NCBI GenBank assembly: GCA_002407675.1
Contig: DHNW01000024.1
Coordinates: forward strand, 156,162 to 220,161
Source of the DNA: Ruminococcaceae bacterium UBA5406
GTDB taxonomy: Bacteria; Bacillota; Clostridia; Oscillospirales; Acutalibacteraceae
DNA: 64,000 nt
Reading direction: 5' to 3'
Under the pieces are notes generated by a model. The model saw nothing but the letters and a program-made list of their open reading frames with translations. It was not told the DNA's origin and did no database searches. This document shows, piece by piece, positions 18,267 through 26,895 of the stretch (position 1 is its first letter; each line of letters opens with the position of its first letter). Position numbers and translations under genes: made by a program.

Positions 18267-18617
18267 ATGCAGCGCGGAAAACTGAAGCAGCTCCGCCTGG
18301 AGCGGGGAATGACACAGTCACAGCTTGCCAAACGCCTGGGCGTTTCGGCCTCCGCCGTAGGCATGTACGAGCAGGGGCGCAGGCAGCCGGACGGCGACCT
18401 TCTGGCGCGGATGGCTGCCGTGCTGAATTGCAGCACGGATGAACTGCTGGGCGTGGAGCGCGGGCAGGAAGTCGGCGACGTGATTGACAGTTTTGCACGG
18501 ACGCTGGAGCGGCAGCCGGGCCTGATGTACAACGGGGCTCCGCTGACGGCTTCAGACCGGGAAAAACTGGTCAGCGCAATCCGCATTGCCGCGGCCATCT
18601 CTTCCCGGAAAAAGTAA
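18267..18617 (+). CDS. XRE-family transcriptional repressor
   Basis: 116 residues. The Cro/C1 helix-turn-helix is at residues about 4-62 (LKQLRLERGMTQSQLAKRLG, SASAVGMYEQGRRQPDGDLL). The C-terminal part is short, without a recognised oligomerisation or protease domain. GAAAGGGG lies 6-10 bases before the chosen ATG; an earlier ATG sits on the promoter itself. With the ImmA-type peptidase next to it, this is the pairing found in mobile elements, where the peptidase cleaves the repressor on damage. Confidence 0.85.
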   Translation: MQRGKLKQLRLERGMTQSQLAKRLGVSASAVGMYEQGRRQPDGDLLARMAAVLNCSTDELLGVERGQEVGDVIDSFARTLERQPGLMYNGAPLTASDREKLVSAIRIAAAISSRKK

Positions 18618-18646
18618 AACGTCACCGATCGGGGGGAATGTGGAAA

Positions 18647-19102
18647 ATGAAGCAAATTGAAAAACTGGCGCATGGGCTGACCCAGCAGTACGGGACCTCG
18701 TCGCCTTTTGAACTGTGTGATTACCTGGGTATTGACGTTTTTGGGCCTGAGCTGCCCGCGCGGGTAAAAGGACTGTGCTTTCAGAATCAGGAGGGCGGCT
18801 CGGTGATCCTGCTGAACCGCACCCTGGAAGGGCAGGAAAAGAAGTTCTGCTGCGCGCACGAACTGGGGCATGTGCTGCTGCACCCGGGCCTGAACGCCCA
18901 GACGATGGCCGACCTGACCAACCTGTGCGTGCCGCGGTACGAACACGAGGCGGATTTTTTTGCGGCCTGCCTGCTGATTGACCCGGATCTCGACGAATGG
19001 AGCCAAAGCTATGATCCGCTGACAGTGGATCAGATCGCCTGTCTGTCCGGTCTTCCGAAGCGGGTTGTGGATCTGCGCTTTAACGGCGCAGGAAAAAGGT
19101 AG
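18647..19102 (+). CDS. ImmA/IrrE-family metallo-endopeptidase
   Basis: 151 residues. The zinc motif is CAHELGHVLLHPG near residue 70, with the downstream acidic ligand in YEHEADFFAACLL. ImmA of ICEBs1 cleaves its XRE repressor ImmR. The XRE gene here ends just upstream, so the same anti-repressor role is inferred. Start at 18647 gives a 10-base spacing from GGGGGG; ATG 18638 is too close. No integrase, capsid or conjugation gene is nearby, so this is a stand-alone or remnant module. Confidence 0.85.
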   Translation: MKQIEKLAHGLTQQYGTSSPFELCDYLGIDVFGPELPARVKGLCFQNQEGGSVILLNRTLEGQEKKFCCAHELGHVLLHPGLNAQTMADLTNLCVPRYEHEADFFAACLLIDPDLDEWSQSYDPLTVDQIACLSGLPKRVVDLRFNGAGKR

Positions 19103-19161
19103 CACTTGCCCAGGGCTGCAAAACGTGTTAAAATTGGCATGCAGAGCGGGGGGATTCATCC

Positions 19162-19488
19162 ATGAAAAGAAAGCTTTTAATCCTGCTGCTGGTGGCACTC
19201 CTGCTGCTCCCGGCGTTCGGCTGCAAAACGAAGAAAGCCAATCCTGAAGACAGTGTAGTCGGAACGTGGCAGGATCGCTATGGATTTACGAAGTATCAGT
19301 TTACATCCAACGGAAAAATGAAAATGGAAGCACTGAACCACGGATTTAAAGGAACCTATCAAGTGGACGGAGATAAGATTACCATTCAATACCACGTACT
19401 GATGAAGGACGTAAATGACACTTATACACTGAAACTGGACGGAGACACCATGTACTTGAACGACGATAAATTTACACGAAAAAAATGA
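19162..19488 (+). CDS. Small lipoprotein (DUF5640-like)
   Basis: 108 residues. The lipoprotein signal ends at LLPAFGC (Cys21). The mature part has the short beta-barrel pattern VVGTWQDRYGFTKYQFTSNG and GTYQVDGDKITIQYHV, typical of small DUF5640-type clostridial lipoproteins. Function unknown. It follows the ImmA gene by 59 bp and precedes a strong terminator, so it may be co-transcribed with the repressor module. Confidence 0.7.
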   Translation: MKRKLLILLLVALLLLPAFGCKTKKANPEDSVVGTWQDRYGFTKYQFTSNGKMKMEALNHGFKGTYQVDGDKITIQYHVLMKDVNDTYTLKLDGDTMYLNDDKFTRKK

Positions 19489-19529
19489 CGCGCAAGAATT
19501 TTTTCGGAGCGGCTGACAGGATAAAAATA

Positions 19530-19565
19530 GATGCAGCACACAAAAAGTGCTGCATCCTTTTTTTA
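19530..19565 (+). terminator. Intrinsic terminator after the repressor module
   Basis: GATGCAGCAC (19530-19539) with its perfect complement (19547-19556), then a T tract. Confidence 0.85.
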
Positions 19566-19583
19566 ATACGCGGCCTGCGGGCT

Positions 19584-20168
19584 TTATTTTTTTGTAAAAA
19601 TGCTTTTCACATCCCGGCGGAGAGACGCCGAAGTCAAATTGACGGCCGCTTCTTCCACCGCGGACAGATACGCTGCGGCAAGAACCGGGTACGCCGCTGC
19701 CGCGGGTCCAAACAGCCTGTACAGAAACGGAAAGCAAAACAGGAGAAAACCGGCCGCCTTATTGGCATACGTGTGCAGGCAGGCAAGCGTCCGGAACCGG
19801 ATATATCCGACGGCGAGAGAAAAAAAACGGATCAGCAGAATTCCGGCGATCCAGCCCAGAATCCACGCCATGGAAAAAAGCACCGGCAGAAAGCACCAGA
19901 ACGCGGCGGCAATAAATACCATGTCGGAGGCACTGTCGAGCATGGCCCCCTTTTTGCTGACGGCACCGGTTTTTCGGGCAAGAAAGCCATCCAGCGCGTC
20001 GGTCGCCCCGCAGAACACGTAAACAGCAAAGAACGGCGCGGAAAGCGGCTTCAGAAACAGAAGCACCGCACTGCCCAGAATTCTGAGGCATGTTACGGCA
20101 TTGGGGATGTGCTTTCGGAGCCATTCTGCACGGTGATCTCCGCTTCCGATCCAAAAACGACTTTTCAT
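19584..20168 (-). CDS. CDP-alcohol phosphatidyltransferase family protein
   Basis: 194 residues with about five membrane helices. The family signature D-x2-DG-x2-AR-x8-G-x3-D-x3-D is complete in DALDGFLARKTGAVSKKGAM followed by LDSASD. Members join CDP-diacylglycerol to glycerol-3-phosphate, serine or inositol, or make cardiolipin; the alcohol cannot be told. The start ATG overlaps the TGA of a short Cys-rich reading frame upstream, after tadA. Confidence 0.85.
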   Translation of the reverse strand: MKSRFWIGSGDHRAEWLRKHIPNAVTCLRILGSAVLLFLKPLSAPFFAVYVFCGATDALDGFLARKTGAVSKKGAMLDSASDMVFIAAAFWCFLPVLFSMAWILGWIAGILLIRFFSLAVGYIRFRTLACLHTYANKAAGFLLFCFPFLYRLFGPAAAAYPVLAAAYLSAVEEAAVNLTSASLRRDVKSIFTKK

Positions 20169-20287
20169 ATTTCTTTGAGATCCTTCTTGAAATACACCAG
20201 CTGTTTCCCGCACTCATCCGCTTTCAGCACGCATTCCACCCGGCAGCCGTCCGGCTCACATTCTACGGATCTCCGGACGGGACGGCG

Positions 20288-20746
20288 TTAGGAGCGCTTT
20301 TCACGCAGGCGCCGGAAAAAATCGGTCAGGAGGGAAGCGCATTCCTCTTCCAGAACGCCGCCGACCGCTTCGGGATGGTGATTATAGGGAAACTGGAACA
20401 GGTCGACAATGGAGCCGCAGGAACCGGCCTTTGGATCGTGCGCCCCGAACACAACCCGGCGGATACGCGCGTTGATGGCCGCACCCGCGCACATGGGACA
20501 CGGCTCCAGCGTAACGTACAGGTCACACTCGGGAAGCCGCCAGCCGCCAAGGGCCGCGCAGGCTGAGCCGATCGCTTCCAGTTCGGCGTGGGAGAGCGCG
20601 TTCCTCACGGTTTCGCGCCGGTTGCGGCCCCGCGCAACCACGACGCCGCCGCGGACAACCAGAGCTCCCACCGGGACCTCTCCCTCGGCCGCAGCTTCAC
20701 GCGCCAGCCCGATGGCCTGCCGCATGAAAAACTCATCCCCGCTCAC
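20288..20746 (-). CDS. tadA: tRNA-specific adenosine deaminase TadA
   Basis: 152 residues. The zinc site is complete: HAELEAI (catalytic Glu) and PCPMCAGA. TadA converts the wobble adenosine of tRNA-Arg(ACG) to inosine and is essential in most bacteria. The GTG start overlaps the stop codon of the CPBP protease gene (GTGA), so translation is coupled to it. Confidence 0.93.
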   Translation of the reverse strand: MSGDEFFMRQAIGLAREAAAEGEVPVGALVVRGGVVVARGRNRRETVRNALSHAELEAIGSACAALGGWRLPECDLYVTLEPCPMCAGAAINARIRRVVFGAHDPKAGSCGSIVDLFQFPYNHHPEAVGGVLEEECASLLTDFFRRLREKRS

Positions 20747-21762
20747 AGATGCACCATGGTGTAAACGGACTGGGTCAGCATGACCAGCACGAAAACGATG
20801 GCTCCCGGGCTGGAAAACATGGCGCCGAACCTCGACGAAAACGGTAAAATATCGCCCGTGCCGCCCCTTTGGGAAGGTTTCCGTTTTACGGCAAGCAGGA
20901 TCAGAGCCGCTATCCCCAGGCCGACAATGGCAAACGCCGTGACGGTATAGAATTGGGAAGCGGCCTCCGCTCCCTGATACCTTGTAATCATTTGCAGGGT
21001 AAAAGAAACGGCATTATTGATAAAATGGATGAGCATGGAGGGAAGAAGGGAATTGGTCCGCACAACGGTCAGCCCCATAACCAGCCCGCAGAGAAAAGCA
21101 AACACCAGCTGAATAAAATTGCCGTGGTAAAGCCCGAACAGCAGAGCCGACACCACGACCGCAAATCCGTCGCCGTAGCGCCGCAGGCTTTGCAGGATCA
21201 CGCCGCGGAACATGATTTCTTCCACAAACGGCGGAAGCACACAGACGGTGATCCCGTACAGGATCAAAACGAGCGGATCGTCGTTGAGGGGGGACTGCGG
21301 CGTTGTTCCGCTGTAGCCGAACGACTTCTGTATTTGGGCAACTGCGTCGGCCGGGTAATTAGCCAGCGAACAGACCATGCTGCCGAACAGGACATACGCG
21401 GTCACTTCCCACGCGGGTGCCCGGCTGAACGGCAGGGCAGCATCCAGCGGAATATGTTCGGCGGAAAAATAAAGGAACGCGGGAACGGAAAGGCCGAGCG
21501 CATACCCCACGGCCTCCAGCAGGTAATACTGAACGGGCTGGAACCCGCTGAACTGTGAATAGGAATAATTGTAGGCAACGCCGGTAAGTCTGAGGTAAAG
21601 AACACCGGCCTGCATAAACAGGTACATCAGCAGGATGCCCGCAAGAGCTGTCCAGCAAACCCGGTTGGACGAACGGCGGATTTGCCTGCGGCGCTCACTG
21701 GCAGCCGCATAATAAGGCGGATATCCGCCGGGCCGGTACTGCCATCCGGTTGGATCGTACAT
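20743..21762 (-). CDS. CPBP-family intramembrane metalloprotease
   Basis: 339 residues, about eight membrane helices after a Tyr/Pro-rich cytoplasmic N-terminus. The Abi/CPBP catalytic motifs are present: PFVEEIMFRGV (EExxxR), GLYHGNF and IHFINNAV. Family members are CaaX-type proteases, some of which give immunity to self-made bacteriocins. No bacteriocin gene is nearby. Start ATG chosen for AGGAG upstream. First gene of an operon with tadA and probably the CDP-alcohol transferase. Confidence 0.87.
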   Translation of the reverse strand: MYDPTGWQYRPGGYPPYYAAASERRRQIRRSSNRVCWTALAGILLMYLFMQAGVLYLRLTGVAYNYSYSQFSGFQPVQYYLLEAVGYALGLSVPAFLYFSAEHIPLDAALPFSRAPAWEVTAYVLFGSMVCSLANYPADAVAQIQKSFGYSGTTPQSPLNDDPLVLILYGITVCVLPPFVEEIMFRGVILQSLRRYGDGFAVVVSALLFGLYHGNFIQLVFAFLCGLVMGLTVVRTNSLLPSMLIHFINNAVSFTLQMITRYQGAEAASQFYTVTAFAIVGLGIAALILLAVKRKPSQRGGTGDILPFSSRFGAMFSSPGAIVFVLVMLTQSVYTMVHL

Positions 21763-21928
21763 ATTGTTATCTCCTGATTTCAAATTGGTGTAAACAGGGA
21801 AACACCTGCACGCGGCAAACGGAAGGCCGCGCTCTCTTTTTATAGTATCACCTGCGGAAAGGGTTCGTCAATACGGAAAATACATTCCCTCGCCCGCGCC
21901 TGCGGCGGATGGGACAGCGGGAAAAGTC

Positions 21929-21957
21929 TTGAAAAGATCTTAAAAAGCAGTTACAAT
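21929..21957 (+). promoter_or_regulatory. Sigma-A promoter of the MATE pump
   Basis: TTGAAA (21929-21934) and TACAAT (21952-21957), 17-bp spacer. Confidence 0.7.
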
Positions 21958-21986
21958 AGAGTAGCCGAAAAATAAGGAGGAATATT

Positions 21987-23336
21987 TTGCAGCAATCACA
22001 GGAAAACAAAATGGGAACTATGCCTGTCTCCCACCTTATCTTAACCATGTCTGTACCGGCAATACTGTCCATGACGGTACAGGCCTTGTATAACATAGTG
22101 GACAGTTATTTTGTGTCACAGATCAGTGAAAAAGCGCTGACCGCGGTTTCTCTGGTCTTCCCTATGCAGTCGCTGCTGATCGGGGTTGGGGTCGGCACCG
22201 CCGTTGGCCTGAATTCGCTGATTTCACGCAGGCTCGGTGAGAAGCATCAGGAAGAAGCCGATTCCGCCGCAACGCACGGCATTATCCTCGGGATCTTCAA
22301 CTGGATCCTGTTTTTTCTGATCGGGCTGTTTTTTTCCCGGCCGTTTATCCAGTGCTTTTCTTCTGACACGGCACTGGTAAAAATGGGGACCCAATACATG
22401 AGTATTGTCTGCATGGCATCGCTTGGGGTTTTTATTGAAGTCAACATTGAAAAAATCCTTCAGGCGACAGGGAATATGATTTACCCCATGGTGTTCCAGC
22501 TGATTGGTGCTGTAAGCAACATTATCCTGGACCCGCTTTTTATTTTTGGGATGATCGGATTCCCGAAAATGGGGGTAGCCGGGGCCGCGGTGGCCACGGT
22601 GATCGCGCAGACGCTTTCTATGTCGGTCGCGCTTACCGTCCTGTTCACGAAAAACCACGCGGTAACGATTCAGTTTCACGGATTCCGGCTGAACCCGAGG
22701 ACCATCCGGAATATTTATTCCGTCGGTTTTCCATCTATTATCATGCAGTCCATCGGTTCGGTTATGGCCGTGGGGATGAACGCCATTTTGATCGCCTTTA
22801 CTCCAACCGCGGTGGCGGTGTTCGGCGTATACTTCAAGCTGCAGTCTTTTGTCTTTATGCCGGTCTTCGGACTGATGCAGGGAGTTATGCCGATTCTGGG
22901 ATATAACTTCGGCGCGCGCAAGCGCAGCCGCCTGATGAAAACCATCACCATCAGCACGGTAACGGCCGTGGCGATTATGACGGCGGGCACTGTCGTTTTT
23001 CTTGCGGTGCCGGATCGGCTCCTGCTGATTTTCAACGCCACGCAGAATATGCTGGATATCGGTATCCCCGCGCTGAAAACGATCTGCCTGAGCTTTATCC
23101 CGGCGGCTGTGGGGATCTCGTTTTCAAATGTATTTCAGGCAATTGGGCACGGGTTCAGCAGCCTGCTGATCTCGGTTCTGCGTCAGATGGTGGTTCTTCT
23201 TCCGGTTTCCTTTTTTCTGGCTCGGTTCGGGCTCTCTTACGTCTGGTACGCGTTTCCTCTGGCGGAAACCGTTTCACTGATCGCCAGCGTTTTTATTTTC
23301 CTTCATCTGTATCGCACGTGCATGAAAAATCTGTAG
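21987..23336 (+). CDS. MATE-family efflux transporter
   Basis: 449 residues, twelve predicted membrane helices in two related halves, beginning with the typical MPVSHLILTMSVPAILSM and ALYNIVDSYFVSQIS. TTG start six bases after AAGGAGG. MATE pumps expel cationic drugs and metabolites using sodium or proton gradients. It stands alone between promoter and terminator. Confidence 0.9.
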   Translation: MQQSQENKMGTMPVSHLILTMSVPAILSMTVQALYNIVDSYFVSQISEKALTAVSLVFPMQSLLIGVGVGTAVGLNSLISRRLGEKHQEEADSAATHGIILGIFNWILFFLIGLFFSRPFIQCFSSDTALVKMGTQYMSIVCMASLGVFIEVNIEKILQATGNMIYPMVFQLIGAVSNIILDPLFIFGMIGFPKMGVAGAAVATVIAQTLSMSVALTVLFTKNHAVTIQFHGFRLNPRTIRNIYSVGFPSIIMQSIGSVMAVGMNAILIAFTPTAVAVFGVYFKLQSFVFMPVFGLMQGVMPILGYNFGARKRSRLMKTITISTVTAVAIMTAGTVVFLAVPDRLLLIFNATQNMLDIGIPALKTICLSFIPAAVGISFSNVFQAIGHGFSSLLISVLRQMVVLLPVSFFLARFGLSYVWYAFPLAETVSLIASVFIFLHLYRTCMKNL

Positions 23337-23343
23337 AAACCAA

Positions 23344-23380
23344 AACGGACGGGCGGCTAAAACCGTCCGTTCATTTTTTA
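23344..23380. terminator. Intrinsic terminator shared by convergent genes
   Basis: AACGGACGG (23344-23352) with CCGTCCGTT (23363-23371), then CATTTTTT. Confidence 0.8.
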
Positions 23381-24583
23381 TGAATTCTTTTTTTGTTTCA
23401 CATCCGAAGAAAACATTTTTTTCAAGGTTGCCGGATCCGCCACACCGGTAACCGTCATGCCGTTGAGGTACTGAAAATCTTTTACTGCCTGTTCGGTGCC
23501 GCCGGCATACAGGCCGGTCGGTTTCAGGAACATATAGCCGAGTTTGTCCAGGCGGTTCTGCATCTTCAGAACATCATCGCTCTTCATACCCTTTTTCAGC
23601 GTCTGGTCCAGATTCAGCACGGAAGAAGAAACCGCAGGGGAAGTGCTTTCAGTTCCGGATGAAGTGCCGTCCGCCGGCACACTCTTGAGCAGTTCCGGAT
23701 AAACCGTGCCCGCCATAAAACTGACGGCGTCTACCATCCGGCCGCCCTGCAGTTCCATAAAAGACGGATCCATCTCGTAGATTTTCCCGTTCTTGACGGC
23801 TGAAAGTTTCTGGCAGGAATCGGAGGACTGGATCTTGGCTTTGAGCCCTTTGGGACAGAAAATATACTGCGGGTCGGCAAGAAGCAGCTCTTTCATGGAA
23901 AAGCTGCTGCCTTGGCCGCTTTCTGCAGAGTTGAGCAGGCCGGCCGCCTGGATCAGGCTGCCCGCCAGGGTATCGCCCGTCGCGGCTTTCCCCTCCAGGC
24001 TGTACAGATAAACCACCGTAACCGGCTTATCATTTTGGGGCACCATGCGTGTGATGTCATCAATCGTTTCCAGCACGGAAGAAGCGGAGCTTTTCCCTTT
24101 TTCATACCCGGTTTTAGCCCCTTTCAGCGCTGAGCCCACTTCAGAATACAAACGGGAGAGATCCGAACGGCTGGACGCAGACTTGAGCGTCAGCACCGTG
24201 ATGCCGTCCTTTTCCATGGCGGACTGCTGGGCGTCTGTCAGCGCGGAATCGGTGAATACCAGACTGGCGCCGAGAGACTTGATTCGGTCGGCATCGCCGG
24301 CCGTTACGTTCGGCAGGGCGGAAAGGTCGCTCTGCGTACAGGACGCGCTTTTCGCCTTGAGGCATATTTCATAATCGGACCCCATCTCCAGAATGATATC
24401 GGCGATATTGGGGGAAAGGACCGCCACACCGGACGGTTCATTCCGGAGGGTAATATCCCCAATGGTAACGGGGAAGTCTTTTTCACCGGCACCCGACGAG
24501 ATATCGGCCCCGCGGGAACATCCGGCAAAAATACAGAAAACGGAAGCCGCACTTAACAGGACGGCCAGACATTTTTTGAGCAT
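23378..24583 (-). CDS. Lipoprotein binding protein (BtuF/FecB-like) fused to a peptidoglycan-binding domain
   Basis: 401 residues. The lipoprotein signal ends at IFAGC (Cys22). Residues about 45-290 form a periplasmic-binding fold of the cobalamin/iron-siderophore type (AVLSPNIADIILEMG, KNGKIYEMDPSFMELQGGRM). After a Ser/Thr linker, residues about 325-395 are a peptidoglycan-binding type 1 domain (KKGMKSDDVLKMQNRLDKLG, AVKDFQYLNGMTVTGVADP). No permease or ATPase is near. The fusion may tether a ligand-binding lobe in the wall. Confidence 0.8.
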   Translation of the reverse strand: MLKKCLAVLLSAASVFCIFAGCSRGADISSGAGEKDFPVTIGDITLRNEPSGVAVLSPNIADIILEMGSDYEICLKAKSASCTQSDLSALPNVTAGDADRIKSLGASLVFTDSALTDAQQSAMEKDGITVLTLKSASSRSDLSRLYSEVGSALKGAKTGYEKGKSSASSVLETIDDITRMVPQNDKPVTVVYLYSLEGKAATGDTLAGSLIQAAGLLNSAESGQGSSFSMKELLLADPQYIFCPKGLKAKIQSSDSCQKLSAVKNGKIYEMDPSFMELQGGRMVDAVSFMAGTVYPELLKSVPADGTSSGTESTSPAVSSSVLNLDQTLKKGMKSDDVLKMQNRLDKLGYMFLKPTGLYAGGTEQAVKDFQYLNGMTVTGVADPATLKKMFSSDVKQKKNS

Positions 24584-24604
24584 CGTGTTCTTCCTTTCCA
24601 AAAA

Positions 24605-25852
24605 TCAGGCGGGATCCCGGGGCCGGATTTGTGCTTCCAGCGCCCGGATATACTGGACGGCGCAGCGCGGAGACCGGCCGCCGCGTGCAATGGCCCACCG
24701 CTCTGCCCCGGCCTCCAGCTGTTCCGGCTCAATACGCAGGCCGCGCCGCTGCGCCAGACTGCGGACAATCGCCAGATACTCTTTTTTATCCGGAAGAGAG
24801 AAACAGATGGAAAGGCCGAAACGGTCCGCCAGCGACAGGTTCTCCTGGATGGTATCATTGCGGTGAATTTCGTCGCCCTCCCGGTCGGAAAATGTCTCGC
24901 GGACAAGATGCCTTCGGTTGGACGTGGCATAAACCAGTGTATTTTCAGGGCGGGACGCCAGGCCGCCCTCCAAAACCGCTTTAAGGGGCGCATACGACGC
25001 GTCGTCATGCGTAAAGGTAAGGTCGTCAATGAAAATAATAAATTTCAGCGGCAGGCCCGCAAGACGGCCGGCCAGCGCCGGAAAACCGGAAAGGGCTTCC
25101 TTGGGCATCTGGATCATGCGCAGGCCCTGCGGATAATACTCGTTCAGCAGCGCTTTGACGGTCGAAGATTTTCCCGTGCCGCGGTCGCCGTACAGCAGGC
25201 AGTTGTTGGCGGGCAGCCCCCGCAGAAAAGCGGCTGTGTTCTCGACTGCCATCCGGCGCTGAATTTCGTAGCCCGACAGATCCGCCAGCCTGACCGGGTC
25301 GGGATGCGCCACCGGGCGGAGAGTCCCGTCACGCCAGAAAAAGGCGCGGCGGCGGGCAAACAGGCCGCATCCATTCTTCCGGTAATATTCCGCCAGCCTG
25401 CGGGCACGGCCTTCTCCTTTTCCCCGGAGCGGGGGGACCGGCTCCCCGGCTTTCCACCCGGGAAGGCGCAGGCCCTCCGCCCGGCCGGCAAAGCCGCTCC
25501 CCGAAAGGACGTCTTCCGGTGAAAGGGCGGCGGCATCCAGCAGAATCTCCAGGTCACGGGAAGCGGCTTCCAGAAGCGCCGGGGGAAATTCCGCCGTTCC
25601 GGACGCCGCCATACGCGAAAAGGCATTGTCGTCATCCAGGACAGGCTCCGTCAGGCAGCGTGAAAGGCTGTCACACCCGTTCTGCTCGCAGAGAGATGCG
25701 GAAAATGCGCCCCAGGCTTCAAAGAATTCCCTTTCGGATCCTTGGGGCGCCCACAGCAGCCGGTAAAACGCCCGGGGCACCGCTTGGTCCAATACCCCGC
25801 GGAAAACGGAAAGGGACGAAAGCGCAGCCGCGGCCCGCTGAATCTGATTCAT
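24605..25852 (-). CDS. DUF815-family ATPase
   Basis: 415 residues. The N-terminal 190 are helical and family-specific. The AAA-type core has Walker A GDRGTGKSST near 224, Walker B FIIFIDDLTFT near 272 and TLVYATSNRRHLV as sensor 1. DUF815 proteins are widespread in Clostridia, are annotated as ATP-binding, and have no settled function. GGAGGAG precedes the chosen ATG. It is upstream of, and probably co-transcribed with, the binding-protein fusion (21 bp gap). Confidence 0.85.
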   Translation of the reverse strand: MNQIQRAAAALSSLSVFRGVLDQAVPRAFYRLLWAPQGSEREFFEAWGAFSASLCEQNGCDSLSRCLTEPVLDDDNAFSRMAASGTAEFPPALLEAASRDLEILLDAAALSPEDVLSGSGFAGRAEGLRLPGWKAGEPVPPLRGKGEGRARRLAEYYRKNGCGLFARRRAFFWRDGTLRPVAHPDPVRLADLSGYEIQRRMAVENTAAFLRGLPANNCLLYGDRGTGKSSTVKALLNEYYPQGLRMIQMPKEALSGFPALAGRLAGLPLKFIIFIDDLTFTHDDASYAPLKAVLEGGLASRPENTLVYATSNRRHLVRETFSDREGDEIHRNDTIQENLSLADRFGLSICFSLPDKKEYLAIVRSLAQRRGLRIEPEQLEAGAERWAIARGGRSPRCAVQYIRALEAQIRPRDPA

Positions 25853-25971
25853 CTGCAATCTCCTCCCTGAATAAAGCACCTGCAGGAAAATAAATCCGCA
25901 CGCTTCCTGTCTGGTATTGTCTTATTTTACGCTGTTTTAGGCAGTGGTGTCAAGTTCGGCCGCAAACCGGG

Positions 25972-26000
25972 TTGCACGTCTTCAAATAATTTGCTATGAT
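25972..26000 (+). promoter_or_regulatory. Sigma-A promoter of the 26-kb lipoprotein
   Basis: TTGCAC (25972-25977) and TATGAT (25995-26000), 17-bp spacer. Confidence 0.6.
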
Positions 26001-26060
26001 AAAACGAAACGGGGGTGCCGTTCTCGGCCTCCCCTGATTCTGAAACGAAAGTGACTCGAT

Positions 26061-26882
26061 ATGAAATTGAAAAAAACACTGGCGGCGGCAGCCGCCTGCG
26101 CCGTCTTATTTCTGACGGCCGCGTGCAGCGCAGGAACCGATGCAGGCGTCCTGTTCCGGGAAGCAAAAATGGGCGCGGAACAGATGAAAAGCTGCAGCGC
26201 CTCCATGAAAAGCACCCTGGTCTTTACGGCCAATGGCACCCGGCATGAATTTCTGTCTTCCTCCGCCATGACCTACACGGCGGATCCCTTCGCACTGAAA
26301 GCCGTTCAGTCCTCGCAGAACGACGGGCAGAAAAGCAGCAGTGAAACCTACACGGTAACTGAAAACGGCGGGCTGTGGTTCTACGGCAAAAACGCCGACG
26401 GATGGCAGAAAACCAGCGCGGCCGGGCTGGACACTTCACCGCTCCAGCAGATCGACGTACTGACCCTGCTCCAGTATGTTAAAGATGAAAAATACGTGCG
26501 GGAGACAACGCTGAATTCCCGGAAAGTACATAAAATCGAACTGAAAATGGACAGCGGCGCCCTGCGCAGCACAATCGAAAATATAGTGACGGCTTCCGGT
26601 ATGGCGGGAGATTCCAAAACGATTGTGCAGACGCTGCTGAACAGCGCCCCGCCGGTATACGGATACGGCTATATTGACACGGACAGCGACCGCCTCGTCC
26701 GGATTGAACTGGACACGTCCCAGATCCTCGATCAGGTTTTCCAGAATATTGACGGGAGCAGTGTGACGATCCATGTGACGAAAAGCATTATTTCCGGAGA
26801 TATTTCCAATATTGGCAGAGCGCCGGCGGTCGCCCTGCCGGAGGACGCAAAGGCCGCTTCCTCCGTACAGGCCTGCGGCTGA
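26061..26882 (+). CDS. Lipoprotein of the LppX/DUF6612-like type
   Basis: 273 residues. A lipoprotein signal ends at LTAACS (Cys22). The rest is a beta-rich domain with MKSCSASMKSTLVFTANG, GLWFYGKNADGWQKTS and YGYIDTDSDRLVRIELD, the pattern of LolA/LppX-fold clostridial lipoproteins (DUF6612). It may bind a lipid or sense the envelope. It has its own promoter and converges on the metallopeptidase gene. Confidence 0.65.
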   Translation: MKLKKTLAAAAACAVLFLTAACSAGTDAGVLFREAKMGAEQMKSCSASMKSTLVFTANGTRHEFLSSSAMTYTADPFALKAVQSSQNDGQKSSSETYTVTENGGLWFYGKNADGWQKTSAAGLDTSPLQQIDVLTLLQYVKDEKYVRETTLNSRKVHKIELKMDSGALRSTIENIVTASGMAGDSKTIVQTLLNSAPPVYGYGYIDTDSDRLVRIELDTSQILDQVFQNIDGSSVTIHVTKSIISGDISNIGRAPAVALPEDAKAASSVQACG

Positions 26883-26895
26883 ACACGGGCCTTAT

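Noticed and set aside
17515..19488. Prophage or integrative element
   Set aside because: Only the regulator module is present; no integrase, excisionase, structural or conjugation genes and no flanking direct repeat that I could see.
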